A DNA stretch of 64,000 bases, taken from assembly GCF_025353885.1 (NCBI RefSeq), contig NZ_JANXNX010000005.1, forward strand, positions 35,335 through 99,334, in the 5' to 3' direction. The position numbers were made by a program, and so were the translations under genes. A model generated the notes under the pieces. It did no database searches, was not told where the DNA came from, and saw only the letters and a list, made by a program, of their open reading frames with translations. This document shows positions 1 through 8,122 of the stretch, one piece after another. The DNA is from Sphingomonas sp. (lineage in GTDB: Bacteria; Pseudomonadota; Alphaproteobacteria; Sphingomonadales; Sphingomonadaceae). The stretch's first letter is position 1; each line of letters opens with the position of its first letter.

Positions 1-1
1 C

Positions 2-37
2 GATCCGCTAAATCTGGTGTGCAATCGCCAGCGGATC
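2..37. other. Imperfect inverted repeat at window edge
   Basis: GATCCG near the left edge pairs with CGGATC at 32-37, and an inner CTGG/CCAG pair can stack on it with a bulge. Its owner lies outside the window. It may be the end of an upstream transcript. No coding content is recognised in 1-117. Confidence 0.3.
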
Positions 38-50
38 AAACGGGGCGCAG

Positions 51-71
51 AGGGGATTTAACTCCCCTTTT
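51..71 (+). terminator. Probable intrinsic terminator of an upstream plus-strand gene
   Basis: AGGGGA and TCCCCT form a 6-bp stem around the loop TTTAAC and are followed directly by four T residues. The geometry is that of a Rho-independent terminator reading rightward. The transcript it would end begins left of the window. Confidence 0.45.
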
Positions 72-117
72 CCTGAAGGGTCAAGGTGATTGCATGTGCA
101 CATAAAGGATAGTGCAT

Positions 118-411
118 ATGACGCAAGTGCCCTGTGCCGCGATTGCGGCCAACTCATGTCTTGAACTCCGCTACGATGGTTACAGCCGTATCGTAGAGGT
201 CCACGCGGTCGGAATCTCGACTGCTGGCAACCCCTGTATGCGCGTTTATCAAACTCGCGGGGGAAGTGTCAGTAACGAACCGATCGGGTGGAAAATGATG
301 ACCATCGACAAGTCCTTCGCGATGGAGGTCATTGCGGAGCGCGCCCAAACTCCCCGGCAGGGGTACAGGCGCGGCGATCGAGGAATGAGTAGGATAATCA
401 GCCAAATTTAA
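118..411 (+). CDS. Small conserved hypothetical protein (97 aa)
   Basis: Function unknown. I chose the ATG at 118 over the GTG at 112 because AAAGGA (104-109) sits at a normal ribosome-binding distance from the ATG and is too close to the GTG. The protein has a compact core with LRYDGYSRIVEVHAVG (about residues 17-32), EPIGWK (about 54-59) and a basic tail with RGDRGM. This pattern matches my memory of short uncharacterised proteins common in alphaproteobacteria, possibly a small beta-rich WYL-like fold, but that is inference. It lies between a presumed upstream terminator and its own hairpin at 426-452, so it is probably monocistronic. It neighbours a transposase remnant, which suggests accessory DNA. 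Confidence 0.7.
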   Translation: MTQVPCAAIAANSCLELRYDGYSRIVEVHAVGISTAGNPCMRVYQTRGGSVSNEPIGWKMMTIDKSFAMEVIAERAQTPRQGYRRGDRGMSRIISQI

Positions 412-425
412 CTGTCCGCAATTGC

Positions 426-452
426 ACGGGCCAGCGTGAGAGGCTGGCCCGT
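426..452 (+). terminator. Strong hairpin after the 118-411 gene
   Basis: ACGGGCCAGC (426-435) and GCTGGCCCGT (443-452) form a perfect 10-bp stem with a 7-nt loop, 15 bases after the stop codon. The T-tract is poor (TGTAAAT), so it is a likely but not classical terminator. It could also serve the convergent frame ending at 503. Confidence 0.55.
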
Positions 453-502
453 TGTAAATAGCGCAATCCGACCAATGCATCTCCATATGGGTTATTTAGC
501 AT

Positions 503-1609
503 CTATGTCGCCCGCTGCCAATACCCAGCCCATTTGCGTGACTGTCCGCAAGTCAGGGCTGCGCTCGCAACCCGCGAAGCCTGTTCGCCATTGGGGGCGC
601 GGCGGTGATCTTCACGCCATGCAGCTTCACCAGCATACGCTTGTAGGTATGGCCCTGCGATATAGTGATGCGTCCCGACTTCCATCCGACGAAGGCGGCT
701 AAAGAAGCTCTCTGCCTGATTGGTGCAGACGCCCTTGTCCATGAATGTAACCGAATGATTGACGCGGTGCGTATCCCAACCGGCGTGAAGCGCGTCCCAA
801 CCAGTGCCTTCGTCGGCATAGATCGTTGCCAGCGTTCCAACCCGGTCACGAACGATAGGCACTGCATCGCCTTCAACGCGGCACAGGAACGGCAATGACC
901 GTCCGCCACGCTCACGCATGCTCGCGACAATAGCGCGTTCGCCGTCTTTTTTGCCGGGCTTAGCCGCCTCGATGCTCGGACGAACAAACTTCAGTAAAAC
1001 CCGGTCTTGGTTTTCGCCCGTTGTCGTTTCCAATTCTATCCGGTGCGCGGCGATTTGCCGTTCACCCTCTCTAGCTTCCAAGGCAGTAAATTTAAAAGCG
1101 CTTCGAACGTTCCTGCCATCCGTTTCAAAAACAGCCGCCTCTATCAAGCCGCCTGCGTTAGGATCGCGCGCGATAGCTGCCAGAGCCTTATGGTAATCTG
1201 CCAAATCAGATTTGGTTGCCTTTACGTCGCGACCACCCGGCACAAAATACTTTCGAAGCCTTCCGCCAAGATCGCCGACGAACTTCGTAAGAATTTGCCC
1301 TTTGTCTATGGTGTCGATGATGTTGATGCCGGGTAGCGACGTCACCGTTGAAACGGCCCATGCGATCAGATCAGCCTCGATGCATCCGGCTCGTACCTCC
1401 TTGACGAAAAATTCGCTGTCCGTTTTTAGTTGCGGGTAGTGTTCCGCAACGTACTTTTCGAATTGCGACCCAATTCCGACAAAATTGCCAATGAAGTCCG
1501 ACAGCGCGACCGGGTCATGCGTGTCCAACTTGATACGAATATGTGCGCCCGTTTCCCCCATAGCTTCGCTGTATGAGGGACGAGCATTTAAAACGTCAAG
1601 AAATTCCAC
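503..1609 (-). pseudogene. Chimera: uncharacterised protein fused to the C-terminal part of an IS1595-type transposase
   Basis: This is one open frame of 368 codons. The start is GTG at 1609, preceded by AAAGGAG at good spacing. Residues 1 to about 215 look like an uncharacterised alphaproteobacterial protein (EFFVKEVRAGCIEADLIAW at 66-84, SKSDLADYH, a helical REGERQIAAHR stretch). From about residue 225 to the end it is the C-terminal half of an ISXO2/IS1595-family DDE transposase: RERGGRSLPF, IYADEG with the second acidic residue, HRVNHS, NQAESFFSRLRR with the catalytic Glu at 300, GTHHYIAGPYL, and WKGYWQR-like AGYWQR at the end. The zinc ribbon and the first catalytic Asp are missing, so it cannot transpose. 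Base composition is visibly less GC-rich than the rest of the window. A recent insertion or deletion event that kept frame is the simplest explanation. Confidence 0.75.
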
Positions 1610-1824
1610 TCTAAAGCTCCTTTATGGAGCGGTAGAATGCAGCTTTGCCACCTTCTGCGATGTGTTTGCCACTAGGAAAGGTGGCCTGCGTCATCGCCTT
1701 GGTGCAACTGCTACATAATACCGCAAATATGTCGGTGACCGCTCTGGTAGTCGGTTGACCCACATTCCTGCGTAGAAGCCATGCACGCTGCCTCGGATCA
1801 GGTCGTTGCGCTGCCCTCGGGTAA

Positions 1825-2748
1825 TCAACGAGTGCTAAGCGTGATCAATACCTCATTGCGGCGCAGGGGGCCGGGCATAACGGGCGAATTGTAGAAAGCG
1901 TGTTCGGCCAATCCCTCGCTTGGAAACGCTTTCAGCTGAAGCCAAGACCGCAGCGCTCCTTCTTTGGCTGCAAGATCGGCGTCACCCGCTCGCCCGGGAA
2001 AGCGGACGGCAGCGACCCGGCGTGGAGGTTCATTCGCGACTGTAATCCCGGCGGGTGCTGCAGGCAGGTCGGCCCGCGCCTTGCCGACGGGCATGATGAA
2101 GCGCGTCCGCCAACCGGACTTACTGCTGCCATCCGCCAGCACGGGGGCCATCATGGCGATCTTTTCCCCGTTACGCGATTTGGCGAAGATGTAGTCCGCC
2201 AGAATGGTAAAGCCGCGTTTTAGTGCGGCATCACGAGGGCCGCGGGCCTCGGTTGCGGCGGTCACTTGGGCTGGATATTCACGAATTTCAAAATCGCCGT
2301 CGCGTTCGATGAGCTTGTAGTCGGGCTGGTCGGCCTTGCTCGCGCGCCACAGGAATATTGCAGTGCCGATCGCGGCCAGCAGCCCGCCCGTTCCGGCCGC
2401 CACCGCAGCCACTTGCTTCGCGGTCGGCTTCACTGCGGCCGTCGGCTTTGCATCTGGAGCGGCCCGAGTTTTCACGGGCGTCCGAGATTTCGACTCGGCC
2501 CGGCGCCGGGTCGGCACCTTAGCCTTTACTGTTTTTGCTGACGCGATTTTAGCGATTTTCGGAGCAGCCAGAGGGGTGATGGTCAAGTCGGCCGCCGTCA
2601 CCGGTGGAGGCACCGTCGCGCTGGCCTTTGGTGCTGCTTTTGGCTTTTCCGGAGACTTTGCGGCAGCGGTATTCACCGGCCGCTTGCGTGACGGAGCGCG
2701 TTTTGTCGGCACCTTCGCGTTGGGCTTTTCAGGCGGCGTCGTAGGCAT
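1825..2748 (-). CDS. SOUL-family haem-binding-like protein with basic tail and membrane anchor
   Basis: Length is 307 aa from the ATG at 2748, which has GGGAGA about 6 bases upstream; a longer start at 2775 has no better signal. Residues 1 to about 115 are almost entirely Lys, Ala, Pro, Arg and Thr, like histone-H1-type tails. A hydrophobic segment follows (about 117-135, ending IFLWRASK). The remainder is a SOUL domain: YKLIERDGDFEIREYP, GFTILADYIFAKSRN, KIAMMAPV, RFIMPVGKARADLP, and AFYNSPVMPGPLRRNEV at the C-terminus. SOUL proteins bind haem or other tetrapyrroles; binding here is inferred. The topology would put the basic tail on one side of the membrane and SOUL on the other. The small acidic gene at 2843-3046 lies just upstream on the same strand. 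Confidence 0.85.
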   Translation of the reverse strand: MPTTPPEKPNAKVPTKRAPSRKRPVNTAAAKSPEKPKAAPKASATVPPPVTAADLTITPLAAPKIAKIASAKTVKAKVPTRRRAESKSRTPVKTRAAPDAKPTAAVKPTAKQVAAVAAGTGGLLAAIGTAIFLWRASKADQPDYKLIERDGDFEIREYPAQVTAATEARGPRDAALKRGFTILADYIFAKSRNGEKIAMMAPVLADGSSKSGWRTRFIMPVGKARADLPAAPAGITVANEPPRRVAAVRFPGRAGDADLAAKEGALRSWLQLKAFPSEGLAEHAFYNSPVMPGPLRRNEVLITLSTR

Positions 2749-2842
2749 CGGTTTCTCCCGTCGAGCAACAAGCATGGTGAGCCCGGCCTCACGCCGGATG
2801 CGAAAGTTTCGTTATGATACTCAAATTGTTCGCAACGAAGCG

Positions 2843-3046
2843 TTATTCTTCATCCTCGTCGCTGGCATCGTCATCGTCACCGTCGGCCTCTTCAAGTTCC
2901 TGAGCACTTTCGATTTCGTCGACGATTTCGACGAGCTGATCCTCGTCGGCCATCAGCTTGGTAACCGATCCGGACTCGTCCTCGATCGTAAGAAGGAAGC
3001 CGTCCTTTGAACGCTTGACCGTGAACTGTTCGAGCATTTTGGCCAT
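2843..3046 (-). CDS. Small acidic conserved hypothetical protein (67 aa)
   Basis: The ATG at 3046 (MAKMLEQFTVKR) is chosen over the longer frame from 3145 because AGGGG lies 8-9 bases upstream and the extra residues look non-coding. The first 45 residues form a small mixed fold (KDGFLLTIEDESGSVTKLM); the last 20 are nearly all Asp and Glu (EEADGDDDDASDEDEE). Function is not known. It is 94 bases upstream of the SOUL gene in the same direction and could be co-transcribed with it. The acidic tail next to a gene with a strongly basic tail is noteworthy but may be chance. Confidence 0.7.
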   Translation of the reverse strand: MAKMLEQFTVKRSKDGFLLTIEDESGSVTKLMADEDQLVEIVDEIESAQELEEADGDDDDASDEDEE

Positions 3047-3172
3047 GAAGTTATCCCCTGAAAGTTCAAATAACGCCTGTGACGCAATCACCGCATTTTG
3101 AGAAGTGCAATCTAATTGTCCGGCAAAATGGTCGGGGGATGGCATGGTTCCATGATTTGGCTATCGTGACGC

Positions 3173-4582
3173 ATGTTTGTTCGCCTGTTTCCCGACCTTG
3201 GCACCGGATATCTGGTGCTGGAATGGATTATCCGGATCGGGATGACGCTGGTCGTACCGTTTCGTCGTTCCGCCGGGGCAACGCGCAGCTGGCTGCTGCT
3301 GGTCTATTTCCTGCCGGTGCCGGGCGCACTTTTCTATGCGGCAATCGGACGACCTAAATTCCCACAATGGCGCACCGAGCGGTTTGCCAACCTGTCCGGC
3401 TTTTACCAATCACTGCGCGAAACGCTGGCTTCTGCCGGACAGGTCGACGGGTTTGAGGAAAGCGCTGCGTTGGTCCAGCGCGTGGGTGGGATGCCAAAGG
3501 TCGGTGGCAATACCGTCGAATTAATTGACGATTACGATGGGGTCGTTGACCGGCTCGTCGCCGATATCGACGCGGCCACGCGCCACGTCCGCATCCTTGT
3601 ATACCTGTTTGCCAACGACACCGCCGGGATGCGGGTGATTGGTGCTCTCGGGCGAGCGAAAACAAGAGGGGTAGCCTGCCACGTCCTGGTCGATCCCGTG
3701 GGCTCCCATAAATGGCTTAAGGGTACACGGATCGCGCTTCAGGCGGCGGGTGTTGAAATCCGCGAAGCCCTGCCCTTCCGCATTCTGCGCGGGCGTACGC
3801 GGCGAGACATGCGCAATCATCGCAAGCTGTTTCTGATTGATGGCCGAATTGGCTATGCCGGTTCACAAAATATTGTCGCCAAAGACTTCCGTCCCGGTGT
3901 CACCAACCACGAACTCGTCGCGCGCGTTACCGGCCCGATTGTTGCCGAGATGACCGGAGCGTTCCTAGCCGACTGGTATCTGGAAACCGAAGTCATGCTG
4001 GAAGACCGGGTTGACCTGCCCGCCGTTAGCGGTCCCGTAACAGCGCAACTTTTGCCCAGCGGTGCGGATTATCGGTGCGAAGGGTTCCAGACGTTCCTCG
4101 TCTGGAAAATCCATCGGGCTGAGCGACATGTCCTGATCACTACGCCCTATCTGATACCTGACGAGGATTTGCTGAGCGCCATGCGGACAGCCGTCCTGCG
4201 CGGTGTTATTATCGACCTCGTCATTTCGGCAGTTGCCGATCAGAAACTAGTGAACATGGCGCAACGCTCCTATTATCAGGAATTGCTCGACAGCGGGGTT
4301 CGCATCCATCGTTTCCGCAAATATCTGCTTCATGCAAAAAACGTCACCATCGATGGGTCGGTCGCTGTTATCGGCTCCAGCAACGTCGACATCCGTTCGT
4401 TCCAGTTGAATGAAGAGGTCAGTCTGGTGCTTTACGGAGTCGACGCAGTCGCTCCGCTGTGGGCGATCCAGCAGGATTACCTCTATAACAGCGATCTTGT
4501 CGACGCCGCACGCTGGCGGCGTCGCCCCGCCCTTCACAAAGTTGGCGAGAACATCGCACGGCTGGTCAGTCCCCTGCTTTGA
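3173..4582 (+). CDS. cls: Cardiolipin synthase (phospholipase D family)
   Basis: Catalyses cardiolipin formation from phosphatidylglycerol (bacterial Cls reaction) at the inner membrane. It has 469 residues, close to the usual length. Two N-terminal hydrophobic segments (about 12-30 and 39-58, the second with WLLLVYFLPVPGALFYAAIG) precede two phospholipase D domains. Both HKD motifs are intact: HRKLFLID with H216, K218 and D223, and HAKNVTID with H387, K389 and D394, each followed by the usual GS.N signature (AGSQN, IGSSNVD). The ATG has no clear Shine-Dalgarno. The 3' end overlaps the convergent efflux channel gene by 17 bases. With pssA and psd at 18.8-20.3 kb it covers much of the phospholipid head-group pathway. 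Confidence 0.93.
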   Translation: MFVRLFPDLGTGYLVLEWIIRIGMTLVVPFRRSAGATRSWLLLVYFLPVPGALFYAAIGRPKFPQWRTERFANLSGFYQSLRETLASAGQVDGFEESAALVQRVGGMPKVGGNTVELIDDYDGVVDRLVADIDAATRHVRILVYLFANDTAGMRVIGALGRAKTRGVACHVLVDPVGSHKWLKGTRIALQAAGVEIREALPFRILRGRTRRDMRNHRKLFLIDGRIGYAGSQNIVAKDFRPGVTNHELVARVTGPIVAEMTGAFLADWYLETEVMLEDRVDLPAVSGPVTAQLLPSGADYRCEGFQTFLVWKIHRAERHVLITTPYLIPDEDLLSAMRTAVLRGVIIDLVISAVADQKLVNMAQRSYYQELLDSGVRIHRFRKYLLHAKNVTIDGSVAVIGSSNVDIRSFQLNEEVSLVLYGVDAVAPLWAIQQDYLYNSDLVDAARWRRRPALHKVGENIARLVSPLL

Positions 4583-6062
4583 CCGGTGCTGCCGGCATCG
4601 TCGGGGGCGGTTCGCCATCGATCAGCATGTCACCGCCGAGCACTCGGTATAAAGTCACAAGATTGTCCGCCCGCAGCAGGCGAGCCGAGGCCAGTGCTCG
4701 CCGCGCCGAATAGAGCGTCCGTTGGGTATCGAGACGGCTGAGGAATGGGTCAATCCCCTCCTTGTATCGAGCCTCGGCAAGCATGTCGCTGTCCCGCGCT
4801 GCAGCTTCCAGGTCGATCTGCGCTTGGGTCTGAAGCCCGATGGTGCCACGCCGGGCAAGCGCATCGGCAACTTCACGAAAGGCCGTCTGGACGGTCTGTC
4901 GGTATTGCGCGACTGCGAGGTCGCGCTGGGCATTCGCATAGGCGAGATTTCCCCGATTCGCGCCGCCGTCGAACAGGGGCAGGGAAACCCCCGGTGCCAC
5001 CGACCAGTTTAACCCGCCGCCGGTAAATAGCGACGATAACGCACTGCTCGCAAATCCAGCAAGCGCTGTCAGGCTGACCGTCGGAAAGAAATTCGCACGC
5101 GCTGCGCCGATGCGTGCGTTGGTTGCTCGCAGTCGATATTCAGCCTCCACCACATCCGGCCGACGAAGCAATATTTTCGAGTCCAAACCGGCGGGAAGTT
5201 CGCTCAACAAGCTGTCGACACTCTCGATCGAGGGTGGAAGCTCGCTATCGGCAATGGTTCCGCCAACCAGCAACTCCAATGCATTGCGGTCCTGTGCTAC
5301 CACGGTGGTAAGATTGGCCGCGTCTGAACGCGCTTGGTCGAGCACGGTTTCGGCCTGGCGCAGGTCGGTGCGGGGCGCGATCCCCCCCCGCAGCCGCGCC
5401 AGAGTCAGATCGACACTGCGCGAGGCGCTGACCTGGGTATCGTGGGCAATGGCAAGCAAGCTTCGATCCGTCGCAAACGTTAGATAGGTGCTGGCAATCT
5501 CGGCAACCAGCGTCAGGCGCGCGGCGCGGACCCCGGCTTCGGTTGCCAGATATTCCTGCAGAGCTGCCTTCGAAAGGCTACGAACGCGACCGAACAAGTC
5601 GATCTCGAACGCGGAGATGCCGATGTCTGCTGTGTAGGATGTCCGCCTGGCATCGACCCTCGAGCCCGAGGTGCCGGTTCCCGCGTTGCCTGTTCCGGTT
5701 GTGTTGCCCGATTGCGTAGAACCGGACACTCCGGTCGAGATGCGACTGGAGGCGTCGATGCCGGGGAGCAGCGCTGCGCGCTGGACACGATACTGGGAGC
5801 GCGCCGACGCGACGTTTGCAAGCGCAATGGCGATGTTCTGATTGTCGACCAGCGCCCGCGCGATGATTGCCTGCAGTCGAGGGTCGCGGAACAAGTCTTT
5901 GTAAGTGATGCTCGGCAGGGTGGCTTCAGTATGCCGCAAATATGCGTCGCCAACCGGCCAGCTCAGCGGTACCGCAGGGGCGGGACGGATATATTTTGGC
6001 TCGAGGCTGCATCCCGCGAGTGCCGTCGCACCGAACAATGCCAGGCATAGACGAGCGTGCAC
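4566..6062 (-). CDS. RND efflux outer-membrane channel lipoprotein (NodT/OprM family)
   Basis: Outer-membrane factor of a tripartite efflux system, 498 aa. The start is GTG at 6062, 5 bases after the adaptor stop, so translation is probably coupled. The signal peptide ends in a lipobox (ATALAGC, Cys 18). The mature protein carries two outer-membrane efflux repeats: the first with YKDLFRDPRLQAII and LALANVASARSQYRVQRAALLPG, the second with LRRPDVVEAEYRLRATNARI and FFPTVSLTALAGFAS. Between them is an SGSTQSGNTTGTGNAG linker richer in Gly/Ser/Thr than usual. The adaptor gene is directly upstream, but no inner-membrane pump gene is present in this operon. It should form a TolC-like trimer that works with a pump encoded elsewhere. 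Confidence 0.92.
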   Translation of the reverse strand: MHARLCLALFGATALAGCSLEPKYIRPAPAVPLSWPVGDAYLRHTEATLPSITYKDLFRDPRLQAIIARALVDNQNIAIALANVASARSQYRVQRAALLPGIDASSRISTGVSGSTQSGNTTGTGNAGTGTSGSRVDARRTSYTADIGISAFEIDLFGRVRSLSKAALQEYLATEAGVRAARLTLVAEIASTYLTFATDRSLLAIAHDTQVSASRSVDLTLARLRGGIAPRTDLRQAETVLDQARSDAANLTTVVAQDRNALELLVGGTIADSELPPSIESVDSLLSELPAGLDSKILLRRPDVVEAEYRLRATNARIGAARANFFPTVSLTALAGFASSALSSLFTGGGLNWSVAPGVSLPLFDGGANRGNLAYANAQRDLAVAQYRQTVQTAFREVADALARRGTIGLQTQAQIDLEAAARDSDMLAEARYKEGIDPFLSRLDTQRTLYSARRALASARLLRADNLVTLYRVLGGDMLIDGEPPPTMPAAPVKAGD

Positions 6063-6067
6063 CCCGA

Positions 6068-7228
6068 TCAGGACCCAGCGCGTTTTTTAATCGGAGCGGG
6101 TTTCGACCCGGCGGGAACGGGCTTGATCGCCTGTCCCGGCTTGATGCGGATCAAACCCTCCGTGATCACCCGATCGCCGGGCTTCAACCCCTTGGTGACC
6201 AGCCATTTGTTTCCGATTGCGCGATCGGCGGAAACCGCCCGCTGCACTGCCTTATTGTTCGGGCCGACCAGAAGCAACGTCGCGCCGCCCTTGGCATCGC
6301 GCGAAATTGCCTGTTGAGGGACCAGAATCGCGGATAGGGCGATGCCCTGCGCCAGCCTTGCTCGCACATACATGCCAGGCAACAGCAGGCCGTCGGAATT
6401 GGGAAAACGCGCGCGCAGCGTTACGCTGCCGGTATTGGCATCGACCATCGCCTCGGCAAATTGCACGGTGCCCGTCGGTGCGTAGTCGCTGCCATCCTCC
6501 AGGGTTAGCTTGACCGCCGCTGAAGACATGCCGAGCCCGCCCGAAGCCAGCGCGCGGCGCAGCGCCAGAAAGTCGGCACTTGACTGTTGAATGTCGACAA
6601 ACATGGGGTCGAGCCGCTGGATCGTCGTCATTGGACTGACCTGGGCTGACGTCACTAGAGCACCGGGGGTCACCAGCGACCGACCGATCCGCCCCGTTAT
6701 AGGCGCAGCGATCCGGGTAAAGCGCAAGTTGATGTTGGCGGTGTCCAGTGCCGCCCGGGTTTGAGCAACCCCTGCGCCTGCCTGCCGCGCCGCTGCCGAC
6801 GCGTCGGTCAGGTCCTGCTGGCTGACCGCTTCGATCTTCGCGAGTGGGCGATATCGGTCGGCCTTAGCTTGCGCGGCTTCGCGCGCGGCACTCGCGTTCT
6901 GAAGGTTTGCCTGTGCCTGTGCCGAGGCGGCGCGATAGAGACTGGCGTCGATCTGATAGAGCGTCTGGCCGGCGCGAACGATTTTGCCTTCGGTAAACAA
7001 ACGTTCGCGGACAATTCCCGAGACCTGTGGCCGCACTTCGGAGGTTTCATAAGCGGCGGTGCGTCCCGCCAGTTCCACCGTTAGCGGGACCGATTCGGTC
7101 TTTGCCGTCACGAACCCCGCCTCGGGTGTCGGGGGTGCTTTTTTCTCGGGCTTTGAACAAGCGCCGATCGCCCCCAAAAGCGCAGACACCAGTATCGCGC
7201 GATGAATACGGCTGGGCAGTTTGCGCAT
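6068..7228 (-). CDS. RND efflux periplasmic adaptor subunit (AcrA/MexA-like lipoprotein)
   Basis: Membrane-fusion protein linking an RND pump to the outer-membrane channel. The ATG at 7228 gives 386 aa with a compact signal peptide and a lipobox-like IGAC (Cys 24). A TTG at 7252 has a better GGAG-type ribosome site and would add 8 residues, so the start is open. Domains in order: barrel-sandwich half (VRPQVSGIVRERLFTEGK, YQIDASLY), alpha-hairpin rich in Ala/Gln (about 85-160), second lipoyl half (LRFTRIAAPITGRIGRS), beta-barrel (LDPMFVDIQQSSADFL) and membrane-proximal domain ending GDRVITEGLIRIKPGQ. It is first in a two-gene operon with the channel at 4566-6062. No pump gene is present. Confidence 0.92.
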   Translation of the reverse strand: MRKLPSRIHRAILVSALLGAIGACSKPEKKAPPTPEAGFVTAKTESVPLTVELAGRTAAYETSEVRPQVSGIVRERLFTEGKIVRAGQTLYQIDASLYRAASAQAQANLQNASAAREAAQAKADRYRPLAKIEAVSQQDLTDASAAARQAGAGVAQTRAALDTANINLRFTRIAAPITGRIGRSLVTPGALVTSAQVSPMTTIQRLDPMFVDIQQSSADFLALRRALASGGLGMSSAAVKLTLEDGSDYAPTGTVQFAEAMVDANTGSVTLRARFPNSDGLLLPGMYVRARLAQGIALSAILVPQQAISRDAKGGATLLLVGPNNKAVQRAVSADRAIGNKWLVTKGLKPGDRVITEGLIRIKPGQAIKPVPAGSKPAPIKKRAGS

Positions 7229-7299
7229 TGTCAGATCTAAAGGGACGGTCAACTCGAACTCCAGGCCAAAGCCAATACCGTCCCCCAGGATCGCCAGCG

Positions 7300-7542
7300 T
7301 TATTTCTTGAGCGAAAGTCCGCCGAAACGCTTGTTAAAGCGAGCAACCTGACCACCGGCGTCGAGCATTGCGCCCTTGCCACCTGTCCAGGCAGGATGCG
7401 ACGTTGGATCGATCTCGAGTGTCATGAGATCGCCTTCTTTGCCCCAGGTCGAGCGAGTCTCGAACTCCGTGCCATCGGTCATCTTGATCTTGATGGTGTG
7501 ATATTCAGGATGCAGATCTTTTTTCACAGCTATAGCTTTCAT
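7300..7542 (-). CDS. rpmE: 50S ribosomal protein L31
   Basis: Component of the large ribosomal subunit near the central protuberance. The start is the ATG at 7542 ([15 protein letters not shown]), giving 80 aa; the longer frame to 7650 would run into fabZ. Family motifs are clear: [39 protein letters not shown] and the C-terminal RFNKRFGGL. The zinc-binding CxxC cysteines of zinc-type L31 are absent, so this is a zinc-independent form. It lies 88 bases downstream of fabZ and probably closes the long envelope/translation chain. Confidence 0.95.
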   Translation of the reverse strand: MKAIAVKKDLHPEYHTIKIKMTDGTEFETRSTWGKEGDLMTLEIDPTSHPAWTGGKGAMLDAGGQVARFNKRFGGLSLKK

Positions 7543-7630
7543 GTAATGCGGCTGGTTCCGACCAGCCAGAAAGGAAGCGCGGCCCATAACGGGTGACGCG
7601 GCAGTCCGCAACCGAACCAATGCCCCAAAG

Positions 7631-8122
7631 CTATTTTGGGGAGTCGGCAATCATCGCGGTAAAATTCGCTTCGGCGACCAGCTTGCCGTCAACCAGTGCC
7701 CGCCCAGCGAACTTGCAAACCGACGCACGTTTCTGAACAAAGCTGGCCTCGAGCCGAAGCAGGACACCGGGCTCAACCGGGTTGCGAAACTTCGCGCCGT
7801 CGATTGCCATGAAATAAACCAGCTTGCCAGTGCCGGCGAGCCCAAGTGATTCGACTGCCAATATCCCGGCCGCCTGCGCCAATGCCTCCACGATCAGGAC
7901 ACCGGGCATGATTGGCCGACCGGGAAAATGACCAGCGAAAAAGGGCTCGTTTATCGTCACGGCTTTGATCGCAACGATGCGCTCGTCAACGATGAGTTCC
8001 TCGACGCGATCCACCAGCAACATCGGGAAGCGATGAGGCAGTGCCGCCATCACCCCCCGAATGTCTATGCTCAAGTCAGCGACCTTGTGGTGCCGCGGTG
8101 TTGGCAGCCGCGCCCTGAGCAC
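7631..8122 (-). CDS. fabZ: 3-hydroxyacyl-[acyl-carrier-protein] dehydratase FabZ
   Basis: Dehydrates 3-hydroxyacyl-ACP in fatty-acid elongation. The hot-dog signature is complete: [31 protein letters not shown] with catalytic His, then EALAQ with catalytic Glu (H65 and E79 counted from 8122). Start is uncertain: the GTG at 8122 overlaps ompH by 47 bases; a TTG at 8074, one base beyond the ompH stop, has AAGG upstream and gives 147 aa, close to the E. coli length; the TTG may be the true start. It follows bamA and ompH directly. lpxD, lpxA and lpxB, which flank fabZ in many Gram-negatives, are missing, fitting a sphingomonad whose outer membrane carries glycosphingolipid in place of lipopolysaccharide. 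Confidence 0.95.
   Translation of the reverse strand: MLRARLPTPRHHKVADLSIDIRGVMAALPHRFPMLLVDRVEELIVDERIVAIKAVTINEPFFAGHFPGRPIMPGVLIVEALAQAAGILAVESLGLAGTGKLVYFMAIDGAKFRNPVEPGVLLRLEASFVQKRASVCKFAGRALVDGKLVAEANFTAMIADSPK

Noticed and set aside
2336..3010. 224-codon plus-strand frame opposite the SOUL gene
   Set aside because: Its Ala/Phe/Gly-rich sequence is the complement of the Lys/Ala/Pro tail; no start signal.
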